Shown piece after piece: positions 24,401-36,400 of a stretch of DNA of 64,000 nt (position 1 is the first letter of the stretch; the number at the start of each line of letters is the position of its first letter). A program made the position numbers and the translations under genes. The DNA is from Muricea muricata (Eukaryota > Cnidaria > Anthozoa > Malacalcyonacea > Plexauridae), in contig OY979718.1 of NCBI GenBank assembly GCA_963855995.1, positions 28,863,282 to 28,927,281 on the forward strand, read 5' to 3'. The notes under the pieces were generated by a model, which was not told the origin of the DNA, did no database searches, and saw nothing but the letters and a program-made list of their open reading frames with translations.

Positions 24401-27400
24401 TTGTAACATTGTATGATGATTTACAGCTATTTTGCTCAAAATTTTATTTGTGGAAACACATACTCAAAAGAAAACCCTGTTAGTTCTGGCAGCATAGTTT
24501 TTTCCCAGAGTGTACTGTCAAAGAAAATCCTTTCAACATGCTAATCATTTTTTGCGTAAACAACAAAATTTGTCCACTTCAGCTGCAGTGTGCCCAAACG
24601 TCCTTGGACTTTTCAACAAAACTTTCCCATTAACTTTTGAAAGGAAAAATGTTTTGTCCTCACAAGCTATGAGGCTTCCCGCCTCAATTAATGACAATTG
24701 TTTCATCTCTCCTTAAAGGACAATGGCAATAAAAAATTTTATTGTTTACAATTGTTAAGTTGACATGCGGAATACTTAATTTTATATTAATAGATCAATT
24801 GCTTTTCGGTATGAAATAGATTGTCCGTTAAAAACACACAAAGAATAACGCAATGTTTATGTGGGAGAAATGGGTCATGGTGATGAAGTACTCCAATATA
24901 AAAGAACTATTACATAGCATTACTTATGTAATCATAGACTCGTATACAGTAACCAGCGGGGTGCATATAGGCCCGCTTGTAAGCTGAGTGCCCTTGGGAT
25001 TAAGATTCCCATCAGGCAATGTTAAAGGGGTTAAGATCCCCCCTAACATTAACCTGTCCAAGGGGTTAAGATCCCCTTGGACAGTCCCTAGAATTTGAAC
25101 AAGGGGTTAAGATCCCCATAAGACAATGTTAGAGGGGTTAAGATCCCCTCTAACATTAACCTGCCCAAGGGGTTAAGATCCCCTTGGACAGTCCTTAGAA
25201 CTATTTACACATATTGTAGTAACATTAAAGATGTGAGTCTATGGCCTGAACGTGATTATGGGAGCACTTCATCCCCACAAATACACAGAATGTGTATTCC
25301 CCATAGACGAACAACCAACTCCCACAACAGCTGTAGTCATATAGAAGACAGTTTTTGCCAGGAAATGGTAAGACTTGCTGTTTAGGCATTACCATTGGTT
25401 TTATTACAGCTGGATCATCAGGGTGGCCAGGAAAAACCTGGGCACAGGAAACCTGGATGGGGCCAGATAAATACCAGCAGCTTCCCCACAAAGCTTCTAT
25501 ATTACAACTTAATGATGAAACCACTGGTAATACGGAAAACAGAGCTGACCATTCTAGCCTTTTTGAAATATTTGTTCATCACTATTTAATCAGTTCAGCA
25601 TTCTTTCAAGATTTTTTTTTTCCGCAGGGAGACAAACAGAAATGACCTTCTATTATCATTATTTTTTTTTTCTTTCTTATATACAGTATTTGTTCATTCT
25701 GTTTTAATCACTTTCACACGATTGCATGTGAGTTGTGTTTTATGGCAAGAATAAAAATAACTTGGCATATTAAAAACATTGTTTTGCCCTGGTCTTCATT
25801 TTCAATATTTTGGAAACTTTTGTCGTTAGTTTTACAGATCGACTGCGCCGTTAATCGATATACTGAAGCTTGTACTTTCCAATTCCGAGCGGCGCGCGCA
25901 GACTGACAGCTAGCGACGCTTATGCGACTTAAGCAGGAACCAATTTGAAATAAATAAACTGTGTCAAAATTTAACTCTAGTAAGATGCCGAATGCCACTA
26001 GAAGTAATATTAATTTTTTGAAAGTAAACATTAAAATTTAAGTACAGTTGGAAGAAATAGATTTTCCTTTGTGTAAGCAGAAATTTTTTCCACTGGTCTT
26101 AATAACGGGATATATAGAATTTCTTGATATGTGTCAAATACAGATCTTGTGCTCAATATTTCTCAAGATATCTCATCTAGGAAAGCAATCATATTTGTAT
26201 CGCATGTCTCAACCGCGTTAAAATATATTCAGCTGATTAGATCAGGTAGGATTACACAATAATCTCTCTTAGCAAGCCTTATTTATGCTCGTGTTCTACC
26301 ACAAATAACAAATTGTGTGCATTTTGATTAGATTTTAAACGAAATATGCAATAAAAATTTTTGGAATGCCCGGAATACTTACGATACCATATACAGCTAG
26401 CGCACATCATGATAGATGTAATATCAGATGCGACACTCAACTAGGTGCCACAATCCCCTTCAGACGTTGGTGTTGTTGCAAAATCTGCTGTACCGTACTC
26501 GCCAGAGCGCAGGGAAGAAACCGCGTCAACAGCTAGTATACACGCAGGCTTGAAACGATGTTGGAGACACTATACAAGCTAGCGCTCTTCTACAGGACTG
26601 AGACGCGACGCTCGACGTTGGGTTTGAACAAGAATCTGCCGTGTTGATCGCGATCTCGTCTAGAACAGCTGGGCTGCTGTTGTAACAAACTTGCTGAGGC
26701 ATCGTGGACATGACTTTGACAGCGGCACGGGCCGCATTGGTTGCAATAACGGCTACCGATTCTTCCACGCTACGAGAAACAATTGGTCATATCTTGTATG
26801 CGCCAAGTGGTCCTTGGAAAATAACGAAGATTGTGGGTTGTCAAGTTAAGGAAATGTCGACGTAGACGGCAAATTTGCGTTCCCTGCGGCGTCTACCGTT
26901 GGCCTCGAAGACGAAGTGATTGCGTGCTGTTGTAGCCGAGAGACTAAAGCATTCTTTTGTCCATGGTTAGGTAGTCCTCTCTCAGTACATTGGCGTCGTA
27001 AACTCTCCGTATCACTATTGGCCGCCGTTGATCGAGATCAATCATTGCGGTTAGAAATCCCTTTGGCGTTTTTACGACAAACAGGAGGCATTTCGATGAA
27101 TAATAATTTGCGTGGAAATTCAAAATTATTGTAGCAGCTCCTATCTCTTGAGAGCTTTTACACAAATTAAAGATATGACTGGCGAGCATGCATTGTTATC
27201 CTTACAAACGGACGGTTTTTATTGGCCGATCAGATCTCGGTCATATTATTCAGAATTCTCATTGGTTATTTAAGACAAGCTGGCATGATGTGCACGTGCC
27301 CACAGCATGCATAGAGCATGATTATTGAGCTGATGTTAAACAGCGATAACCTTTGATCCATGCGTGAAATATTCAAATCACACCTAACAGAAACATGAGA

Positions 27401-30400
27401 ACTTAGCACAGCCAATATGACTGCGTGAACAATATTCGAGGGACTTCCCTGCAATTATTCGCATTGCTCTATTAACTTTAATTTATAATTTTGGTATTAT
27501 AAATTGGCTTTTGTGCTTGTCCATTGCCTTTCATTGATGAGAAAATTGTTGGAAATGTTTGATATATTTAAACACTTGTCCGCCATCTTGGAAAATTCCG
27601 CATATGTTAATTTATTCGGAAAACACTTGATGGCGTAAATGGCTGGGTGAACGCAAATCCAACATTATAAGGTGTAGTCATTGGAAGCCCACACAGCCGG
27701 TTTAAAGTGAATAACAGCTCGTAAATCACTTGAAATAAGATTTAAAATATCAAATTAGCTATAAAATTTGTTTTAAAACCAAATATGTAACATTTTCTGG
27801 TCGCAGTGTGATTTAGCTACATCATCACATAGGCCACTGATGATTTAGCTAAATCACCTCGCGGCAAGAAAACGTTACATATATGGTTCTAAAACAAATT
27901 TTATGCCTAATTTGATATTCTAAATCATATTTTAAGTGATTTACGAGCTTTTATTCACTTTAAACCGGCTGTCTGCGCTTCCTACGGCATAGCAAAGTGC
28001 ATAGCTCTGTACGAAAATTGTTCTAAAAATGCCCAAAACACACCTAATTGCATTAGTTCTTTGGGAATTGTACAGCTGTTTGCTATCCTGTCTGCAGATT
28101 AGATTTCCAGAGTAGAAAGTTTTTTTAAGCCATAAAATGCGTGATGACTATAGCGAACTGTCATATATATAGAACTATAGTACCTGTGCTCATGCGTGAC
28201 AGCTAGTTCAGCTAAATCTGAAATAGCATTATCCTGCAATTGGGTGTATGTAATTCTATAAAACATACAACACATATATCATATTTACTATTTTCCAACG
28301 TATACAGATAGACAATCTGCTGTAAAAATCGGTAGACAAAACGTGAATTATGAACTAAAATGGTCTTTAACAATCGACGGTCGTAACAGCAGCAAAACGG
28401 CACTCTAACCGGCTTAGAAAGTATACAGTATATGATCTACAGGGTGTATAAAAAAACGGAGTCCATGTCTTGTGTCTCATTATTTCTAAATTACTGAAGC
28501 TTATAGAACAATTTTGGATCAATGCCCAACATAGTGCCTTGAGTAAGGCCATAAAAACAAGATTTAAAATAGAAATTATTTATTGTGACGTTTCGTCTTA
28601 ACTTAAGACATCTTCAGACAAGTGGATAATATTACATACAGAGTTTAAATATATATCTATGCTAATAGTGTTGTTATATTTACAAGGTGTAAAATTACAA
28701 GGGTTAATTAAGGATATAGACGTGTGAAGGTGGATAGGACATTACAAACACACACAACATAAACGACAAATTAGAAGAGGTTAAGAGGAATAGAGTTGCC
28801 TTGAACGTTTAGATTAGGTTTGTATTTATTAATGAGGAGACTCTCGTGTATCATTAATTCGTATGAGTCTGAGGAGGAAGAAAGAATTTGAAAGTCGTCA
28901 AAGCTAGCAGGGTGCCCAGAGGCGTTTATATGGGACAGAATACTAGACATAGCTGGGTTGGTTGAATGTTTTCCCGTGATTGGAGAGATACCCAGATGTT
29001 CAGATATCCTAGTGTGTAGATGGCGCGTGGTTTGACCCACATACGACGCGGAACAGCATCGACACTTGAATAAGTATACCACACTGGATCTCAAGTATTT
29101 GGGAACTTTATCCTTGAAGGGAAAAAAGGAAGAGATTCGTCTGGAAGAACGAAAGACAAATCTAATGCCAAGATGAGGAAAAGCAGCGTTGCAGAGTCGG
29201 TTGATTTGAGTGCGTATCTGTAGAGAATGTATCCCTGTGAATGGGAGGCAAAAATAGATTATTTTCTTAGAGGCGGTCAGAACAGGTGGTCTAGGGTCAA
29301 AGGTGTGCTCGAGGAAGCGGCGAACAATGCGGTCGAACATGTGAGAGGGAAAACCATTCGAGTTAAATAACTTTCTGACAACTTCAAGCTGTGTATGAAA
29401 ATTTTCATAGCTAGAACAAAGGTTGAAAATGCGATGAATCAAACAAGAAACTAAGTTCTGTTTGTAGGCAAGAGGAATAAAACTGTTAAAGTTGGTGAAT
29501 AAACCAGTAAACGTAGGTTTGCGGTAAACAGATGTAGCGAACTTTCTGTCGGAACGAAATATGTCAATATCGAGAAACGGTAGTTTCCCATCGCGTTCGG
29601 TCTCAGTGGTAAAGGTTATATTGGCGTGTTGTTGGTTAAGGTAGTCGAGAAAAAATGGTACGTGGTCTGAGGAGCGGAAAAGAAGGAAGCAGTCATCAAC
29701 ATAGCGTCTGTAGAGTAGAGGTTTGAAGGAAGAAGGGCAGTTGTTTAACCATTTTTGTTCATGGAAGGACATGAAAATATTGGCGAAAAGAGGACCTAAG
29801 GGACTGCCCATTGCCACACCGTCAACTTGTTGGTATAGGCGGCCATTAAAAATGAAGTGACAATTTTTGACGGACAGGGACAAAAGTTTTTCGAACTCAG
29901 AGCGATTAAAACCGTGGAAGAATTGGTGATCAGAGAATAACCAACAACACGCCAATATAACCTTTACCACTGAGACCGAACGCGATGGGAAACTACCGTT
30001 TCTCGATATTGACATATTTCGTTCCGACAGAAAGTTCGCTACATCTGTTTACCGCAAACCTACGTTTACTGGTTCATTCACCAACTTTAACAGTTTTATT
30101 CCTCTTGCCTACAAACAGAACTTAGTTTCTTGTTTGATTCATCGCATTTTCAACCTTTGTTCTAGCTATGAAAATTTTCATACACAGCTTGAAGTTGTCA
30201 GAAAGTTATTTAACTCGAATGGTTTTCCCTCTCACATGTTCGACCGCATTGTTCGCCGCTTCCTCGAGCACACCTTTGACCCTAGACCACCTGTTCTGAC
30301 CGCCTCTAAGAAAATAATCTATTTTTGCCTCCCATTCACAGGGATACATTCTCTACAGATACGCACTCAAATCAACCGACTCTGCAACGCTGCTTTTCCT

Positions 30401-33400
30401 CATCTTGGCATTAGATTCGTCTTTCGTTCTTCCAGACGAATCTCTTCCTTTTTTCCCTTCAAGGATAAAGTTCCCAAATACTTGAGATCCAGTGTGGTAT
30501 ACTTATTCAAGTGTCGATGCTGTTCCGCGTCGTATGTGGGTCAAACCACGCGCCATCTACACACTAGGATATCTGAACATCTGGGTATCTCTCCAATCAC
30601 GGGAAAACATTCAACCAACCCAGCTATGTCTAGTATTCTGTCCCATATAAACGCCTCTGGGCACCCTGCTAGCTTTGACGACTTTCAAATTCTTTCTTCC
30701 TCCTCAGACTCATACGAATTAATGATACACGAGAGTCTCCTCATTAATAAATACAAACCTAATCTAAACGTTCAAGGCAACTCTATTCCTCTTAACCTCT
30801 TCTAATTTGTCGTTTATGTTGTGTGTGTTTGTAATGTCCTATCCACCTTCACACGTCTATATCCTTAATTAACCCTTGTAATTTTACACCTTGTAAATAT
30901 AACAACACTATTAGCATAGATATATATTTAAACTCTGTATGTAATATTATCCACTTGTCTGAAGATGTCTTAAGTTAAGACGAAACGTCACAATAAATAA
31001 TTTCTATTTTAAATCTTGTTTTTATGGCCTTACTCAAAGCACTATGTTGGGCATTGATCTTTATAATAAGAATACGTTTTCCGCCTGGCACGTCTCATGC
31101 TACAGTATTGAACAATTTTGGACTTGTTTTAAACCACGTTCTTTTCTCTTTCGAACAAGCCGTAATTCGTATTTTTACTCCGCGTAACGTACGTGCTATG
31201 ACAAATTTAGTAAAAGCTATCGATTTGAGATGCCCTCCAATTATGCAAATTCACTATGTCTTTCATGGTCGCCAGTTAAATTTTTAATTTTTTCGCTTAT
31301 TACATAAATGGTATTTCTGTCAAACTTAATAAAACTTGTTATAAAGCTTTACAGAAGATAACGGACCGTTTACATCAACAAAAACCTTAGATTTATGCCA
31401 AAATAATGAGCGAAATTAGCGTTTTGTTTATCCGCGCGTGCACAATGTTGTCGAAATTGCATAATGTTAATATTCATGAAGTCGATACAAGCTTGAACTA
31501 TCCGTTCGTAGTGCACGTTAACGGTCCGTTATCTTCTGTAAAGCTTTATAACAAGTTTTATTAAGTTTAACAGAAATACCATTTATGTAATAAGCGAAAA
31601 AATTAAAAATTTAACTGGCGATCATGAAAGACATAGTGAATTTGCATAATTGGAGGGCATCTCAAATCGATAGCTTTTACTAAATTTGTCATAGCACGTA
31701 CGTTACGCGGAGTAAAAATACGAATTACGGCTTGTTCGAAAGAGAAAAGAACGTGGTTTAAAACAAGTCCAAAATTGTTCTGTAAGCTTCAGTAATTTAG
31801 AAATAATTAGACACAAGACATGGACTCCGTTTTTTTTATACACCCTGTATATATGTGGGCATATCGCCAGCACCACTATCACAACAAACAGCGCATATAT
31901 GCGCGCGTTATATGTTATCGTTGTGTGTATTTGCGATGTCTGACTGTAAAAAAGATACACAAGTCTAATATATTTAGCAAATAATTATTTCTGTGCCTGA
32001 GCATGCATTTATGCATGTTTTCATAGTGACACATAATATTTTGTACATCGCCCAACTAACTCGTTTTATGGCCTGACGATTTACTCTTTATGGTTGGTAT
32101 AAACCAGCATTATTTGCGAAAGTTGTACATTTTGTTGCGCTTCATTGCATCAGACATAACCTTCGCGTCATCTTACAGTGAAGTATAAAACATGTATCGC
32201 CCAGTTTATGGTTGTAACAGTGACAGCAAAATGACGAATGAAGTGTGTTTTTTTCGATTTCCAAGTTTGCAAATCACGAAATCAGCAATACAGAAAAAAG
32301 GCACGGGTTGAATTCTGCAAGCGCAAAGCATTTAATCGTTTGTCAAACACTAGAATGTTCTCACTTCATTACGCCGCAGACACGTTCGAGCCAGAGCTTC
32401 GGTCGCTTATACTTCTGCTTGATTCTCGCTTAAATATTTTCCATACCAATGATTCAAAGGCAATAATTTCTTTACAAAACGTTCGTAAACTCGACAGACA
32501 CCGTAGAAAATATATTGCATGTTTTTATTCTACCCAGCCATTTACGTCATACGGGTCATGTGACACGAAGATAATTTTTCGAAAACACGCGCCAAGATGG
32601 CCGCGAAGAAGTGAATTAGCAGTCTAATAACATACAAATAACGCCGGAACGTAAACGTTCGTTGAGGTTTTACTATTATATTCATTATCAGGAAAGGCAA
32701 CACTTTCAATCTAGTCAATAAAAATTTTTGTTGCCATTGTCCTTTAAATAAGGAAGTTGATCTCTCCAAGACCAATAACAGTGGACTCAGTTGAATCATG
32801 GATGCGAAAATCAGGGCTGGCCCCGAACCGGGGTGATGTTTGGACGACTTACAGAATGTTGTATGTGTGAAATATACTGTTTTAATGGCTCATTTTCATT
32901 TTGTTAACCCCACTTACAAGGTGCTGGACATGATGAAGACTTTGTGCTTGACCAAAGTGGGTTCAAAATTGATTTCGGAAAAATAGATTTTCTCCTTTTT
33001 ACTACAATCCAATTTGACGCTGTTATTCGACTTTTTCTCTCATTGTACCACCTGTCACAGGCGGCTTGTCCTCGAGTGTTTAATTATATTTCCAGCATTT
33101 GCTCATACGTCATTTAATTAATTGTGGATTGTGCTTTTTCAGGAGGAACATTGGTCAAACTAATCTGGGTGTTTTTTAAATTTTCTAGTAGTTGCTCTCG
33201 GACATGGCTGTCATATAAGTTGTGTTGAGAGTGGTCAGATCATCTTTTCTTTGACGGTAGCATGTTGAGCTTTTTTATTGCATTCAATACTATTGACCAA
33301 TGTCTTAATGTCACTTTCAGTTACTTGGTGGTTTAGTGGTGTTGCATTGTAATTTGGGTTACTTTCGCTTCTACATTTTCGCTTCTTATCTTTTCAATAA

Positions 33401-36400
33401 GATTTTTTGAACTCTATATCTTCAAAAAGAACCGCATCATGCCATCATCTGATGCTTTTCATGGGGTACAATCCATCGCTGTAAGACCTGAGTTCATGTC
33501 AAAGATAATGGGACTTCTAGCAGTTCCAACTGTACATAGTCTATAATTTGATAACATAGCAGCAACATGTTTGCAACGGCCTCCCTTGCCTGCCTTACAT
33601 AAACAATGCCCACGAATTACCTCGCCGGTTGCTTGATTTAAACGCACATAAACCATACTGTAAACTGTATAATCAAGTCTCTTAATTGTTGCATGTACGG
33701 TAGCTTTTACAATAAATGATTTCCAACATCACCATTTGGAATATTTGGCTTAAGGTGGCTCCCTGCACTTGCTTTGTAGTAGCGCATGGCTGTGCGTTGA
33801 GGCTTATTAGGACAATAAAACATGTGGACAAGGCTTGGAATTTTGTTATTAAGGACAACAAGGACAACGAATCGCTTTCTCGATTTCTTGCACCGATGTT
33901 TCAATGAAGTTGACAAAATGGGTCAAAGCCCAGTCACAGGTAAGCGTTTGAACTTGATTAGATTCCTTGAAGAGTGCTCGTTGGCCGTTTATAGTTCGTA
34001 TAGTAAAATTGTTCACCTTCGATGCATGTCTTTCTATATTCTTGTTTGGTAAAATATATTCTGCAAAGGAACGATCACCTGCTTGGTTTATTGCTGCTAT
34101 TTGACATGGTTCAGCATCTTTCCCCATTTTATTCGTCTCAGTGTCAAATATGAAAATATTTTGAGATGAATCTGTCTTATTGATCTCTATGGGAGAACAC
34201 TGGGGTCTTGGTGTGTAGAGTGGCACAAATTCTTCATAAGCACCAAGACTGTCATCTGGAATATCAATTTGTAGATTTTCCTCATCATCACCACTAACAC
34301 CAGAATCTTTTGATGGTGTTAGACCAATGTTTTTCTGGTATGTTGTTCCTTTCTTCTTTTCATTAGATGAGATCCCATGAATTCTCTGTTTTCGAATTTC
34401 ATTCCTTCTCTTCTTGAACTGCAACGATTGTTTTCTAATGCTGTCGTTTTCACTTTTTTTCTCCACTTCGCAAATATAATCTTCACAGGTCCTTCCAAGA
34501 TCGATACCAAGGGATTCCAAAGTTCTAGAAATGTACCCATAGCCAATTACATTTGTTTGTGCTACTGCACTAGCAACACGAAGATCATTGCTGTCACTAC
34601 TACAATAATAGCGGCTTTTGGGTGTCTTGAACTAACTGTGTTATTAAATGACTCATTTCTTTGTGAGTAATTAATAAGTGAAAGCTTTTCCACCATGGCA
34701 TCTGAATGATACTGACAAAAATTTCATTTAGAGCATTTTTTAGCTCTTCTCCATATAAATCTTTTCTATATGGAAGGTAGGAATGCTTGAAAAGTGCAGG
34801 GTCTTGCTTCCATCGACACCAAGACTCATTGCCTTTGGTATGATCTCCAAAGGCATGTGGCAAAATACACTTTAAAATTATTTGCATTGATTTTGGGTCA
34901 CCTTTATTTTGGTTGACTGCCACCATGAAGCATTTCACAAGGTAATCAATCAACTTTGTTGACAAACAGGAACACTGTGGAAATTTTTTCGTGCTTGCAA
35001 GATTGTGAAGTCTGTATGTCAAAGATCGTTTTATGTGGATAATATCGCTAAAATTTTCAATACCATAAGGAACTTGTGCATGTAAAAACTCTCAGTAGTG
35101 GAACCATCATCCCCTGTGTATGTTGTATACTTGGCATCGTGCTTTGATATGTTATTGAATAGTTCAACTGCTGCTGTTGGTTCCATTGCTTTTGACGATC
35201 CACTGTGGTTCTTGCGACAATCATGTTCTCGAGGTGTTACATTGTTCTTTTTGGCATGCTGACATGTTCTGCAGGGGTTTTTTTTTGTGATATAGTCCAT
35301 CATTTTCCCTGTATGAACACCCATGGCTGCAGATTGGCCTGTATTAGAGTTAAAGCCCTCGCCCCTTTTCTGCCATCATCACGAAATTAGTAACATATTA
35401 TTTTCATCTGGTGTCTTGCCATCCATAATTGCTTGTTCTTTTTCTTTTTCTATAGTTGAAATGCACGATTGTTGTGCAATAGATTCAATTGCTTTGTCAG
35501 CTTCCCGCTCTCTTGTTTTCCATGGTGACCGACTCATTCCTGGAATATCCATAACTGACAAAATTCCCTTCATGTGAGTTTCACCAATCCCAGTATGAAG
35601 ACCAGCTAAAGCTGCCTTTGTGTTGATGTTGTAGATATTATTATTATTATTATTATTATTATGAATATTTAACATGCAGGATAAACACTTCAGTAAAAAA
35701 TTTACTGCTATTACTGTGTGTCCTGTCAGATTAATAACAATACAATTAGATATTATATAAAAAGTTACTATTTATATAGTTATATATAAACATATACTAT
35801 ACATGCATTAAGATGAAAACCCCCCAACAAACTAGATATTTACAAATATAAGTGTTTTACTCTGTTTCTAAAATCAGAAAAAGATTCTGTTCGTCGTATC
35901 TCAATGGGCAAGGCATTAAAAATTTTTACACCCATTGAAAAAAACCCTGATTTGGCGAGATTCAGCTTTACTTTCGGAATACAAAGCAAAGCCCCATTAT
36001 TTCTCGTGGGTTTGTCATGTACTTTAAGTGTGAAGTAATCTGAAAAATGTTCGTTGGTAACCCCTAACATACATTTCTTAACAAGCAACACGGCATGTTT
36101 ATGAATTTCGTTGAGGGTACTGGGTCGTTTTTCCCCAAGGATCTTCTGAACTCTGCAATCAATTGATTCCAGCATCGTTAGTTGGGTATTTGAATAGTTA
36201 AGGTTTACAATGCAGTTGAATAAGACTGTTGGCAGAATTATCCCCTGATAGATCATCCCCAAACTTTTCTTTGTTAAACAGGGCTTCAAGGAAGAGAGTA
36301 GACGTAACTTTGACGATAGTTTCCTATAGGTCACTCTGAAATTTTCACCCATGTTCAGTGTTTTGTCTAAGGTAGTTCCGAGGTATGTATATGTGGTGGT

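Larger units (their letters stand above)
28519..31109. mobile_element. Penelope-like element (PLE), head-to-head inverted pair
   Basis: Two nearly identical 1.1-kb arms (28519-29636 and 29946-31057) point away from each other around a 310-bp centre present only in the left copy. The insertion is bounded by GAACAATTTTGGA at 28506-28518 and 31110-31122, a 13-bp target duplication. About 50 bp of extra DNA lies between the right arm and its duplication. PLEs are known to leave inverted or tandem partial copies; this is a clear case. Confidence 0.85.
28440..31847. mobile_element. Mariner-like foldback element split by a Penelope-like insertion
   Basis: Ends CAGGGTGTATAAAAAAACGG and its complement are each flanked by TA, as in Tc1/mariner elements. 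The left arm runs 28440-28518, is interrupted, and resumes at 31110-31368; the right arm is 31524-31847. Each arm is about 325 bp around a 155-bp centre, so the original element was about 0.8 kb and had no transposase ORF. Confidence 0.85.

Noticed and set aside
24990..25203. CRISPR array
   Set aside because: Repeats are only 15 bp, spacers are themselves duplicated in a 107-bp unit and complementary to each other, there are no cas genes, and the DNA is clearly animal.
35629..35675. Poly-Asn protein start at 35675
   Set aside because: The Asn run is the translated (AAT)n tail of the retrotransposon, not part of the transposase.
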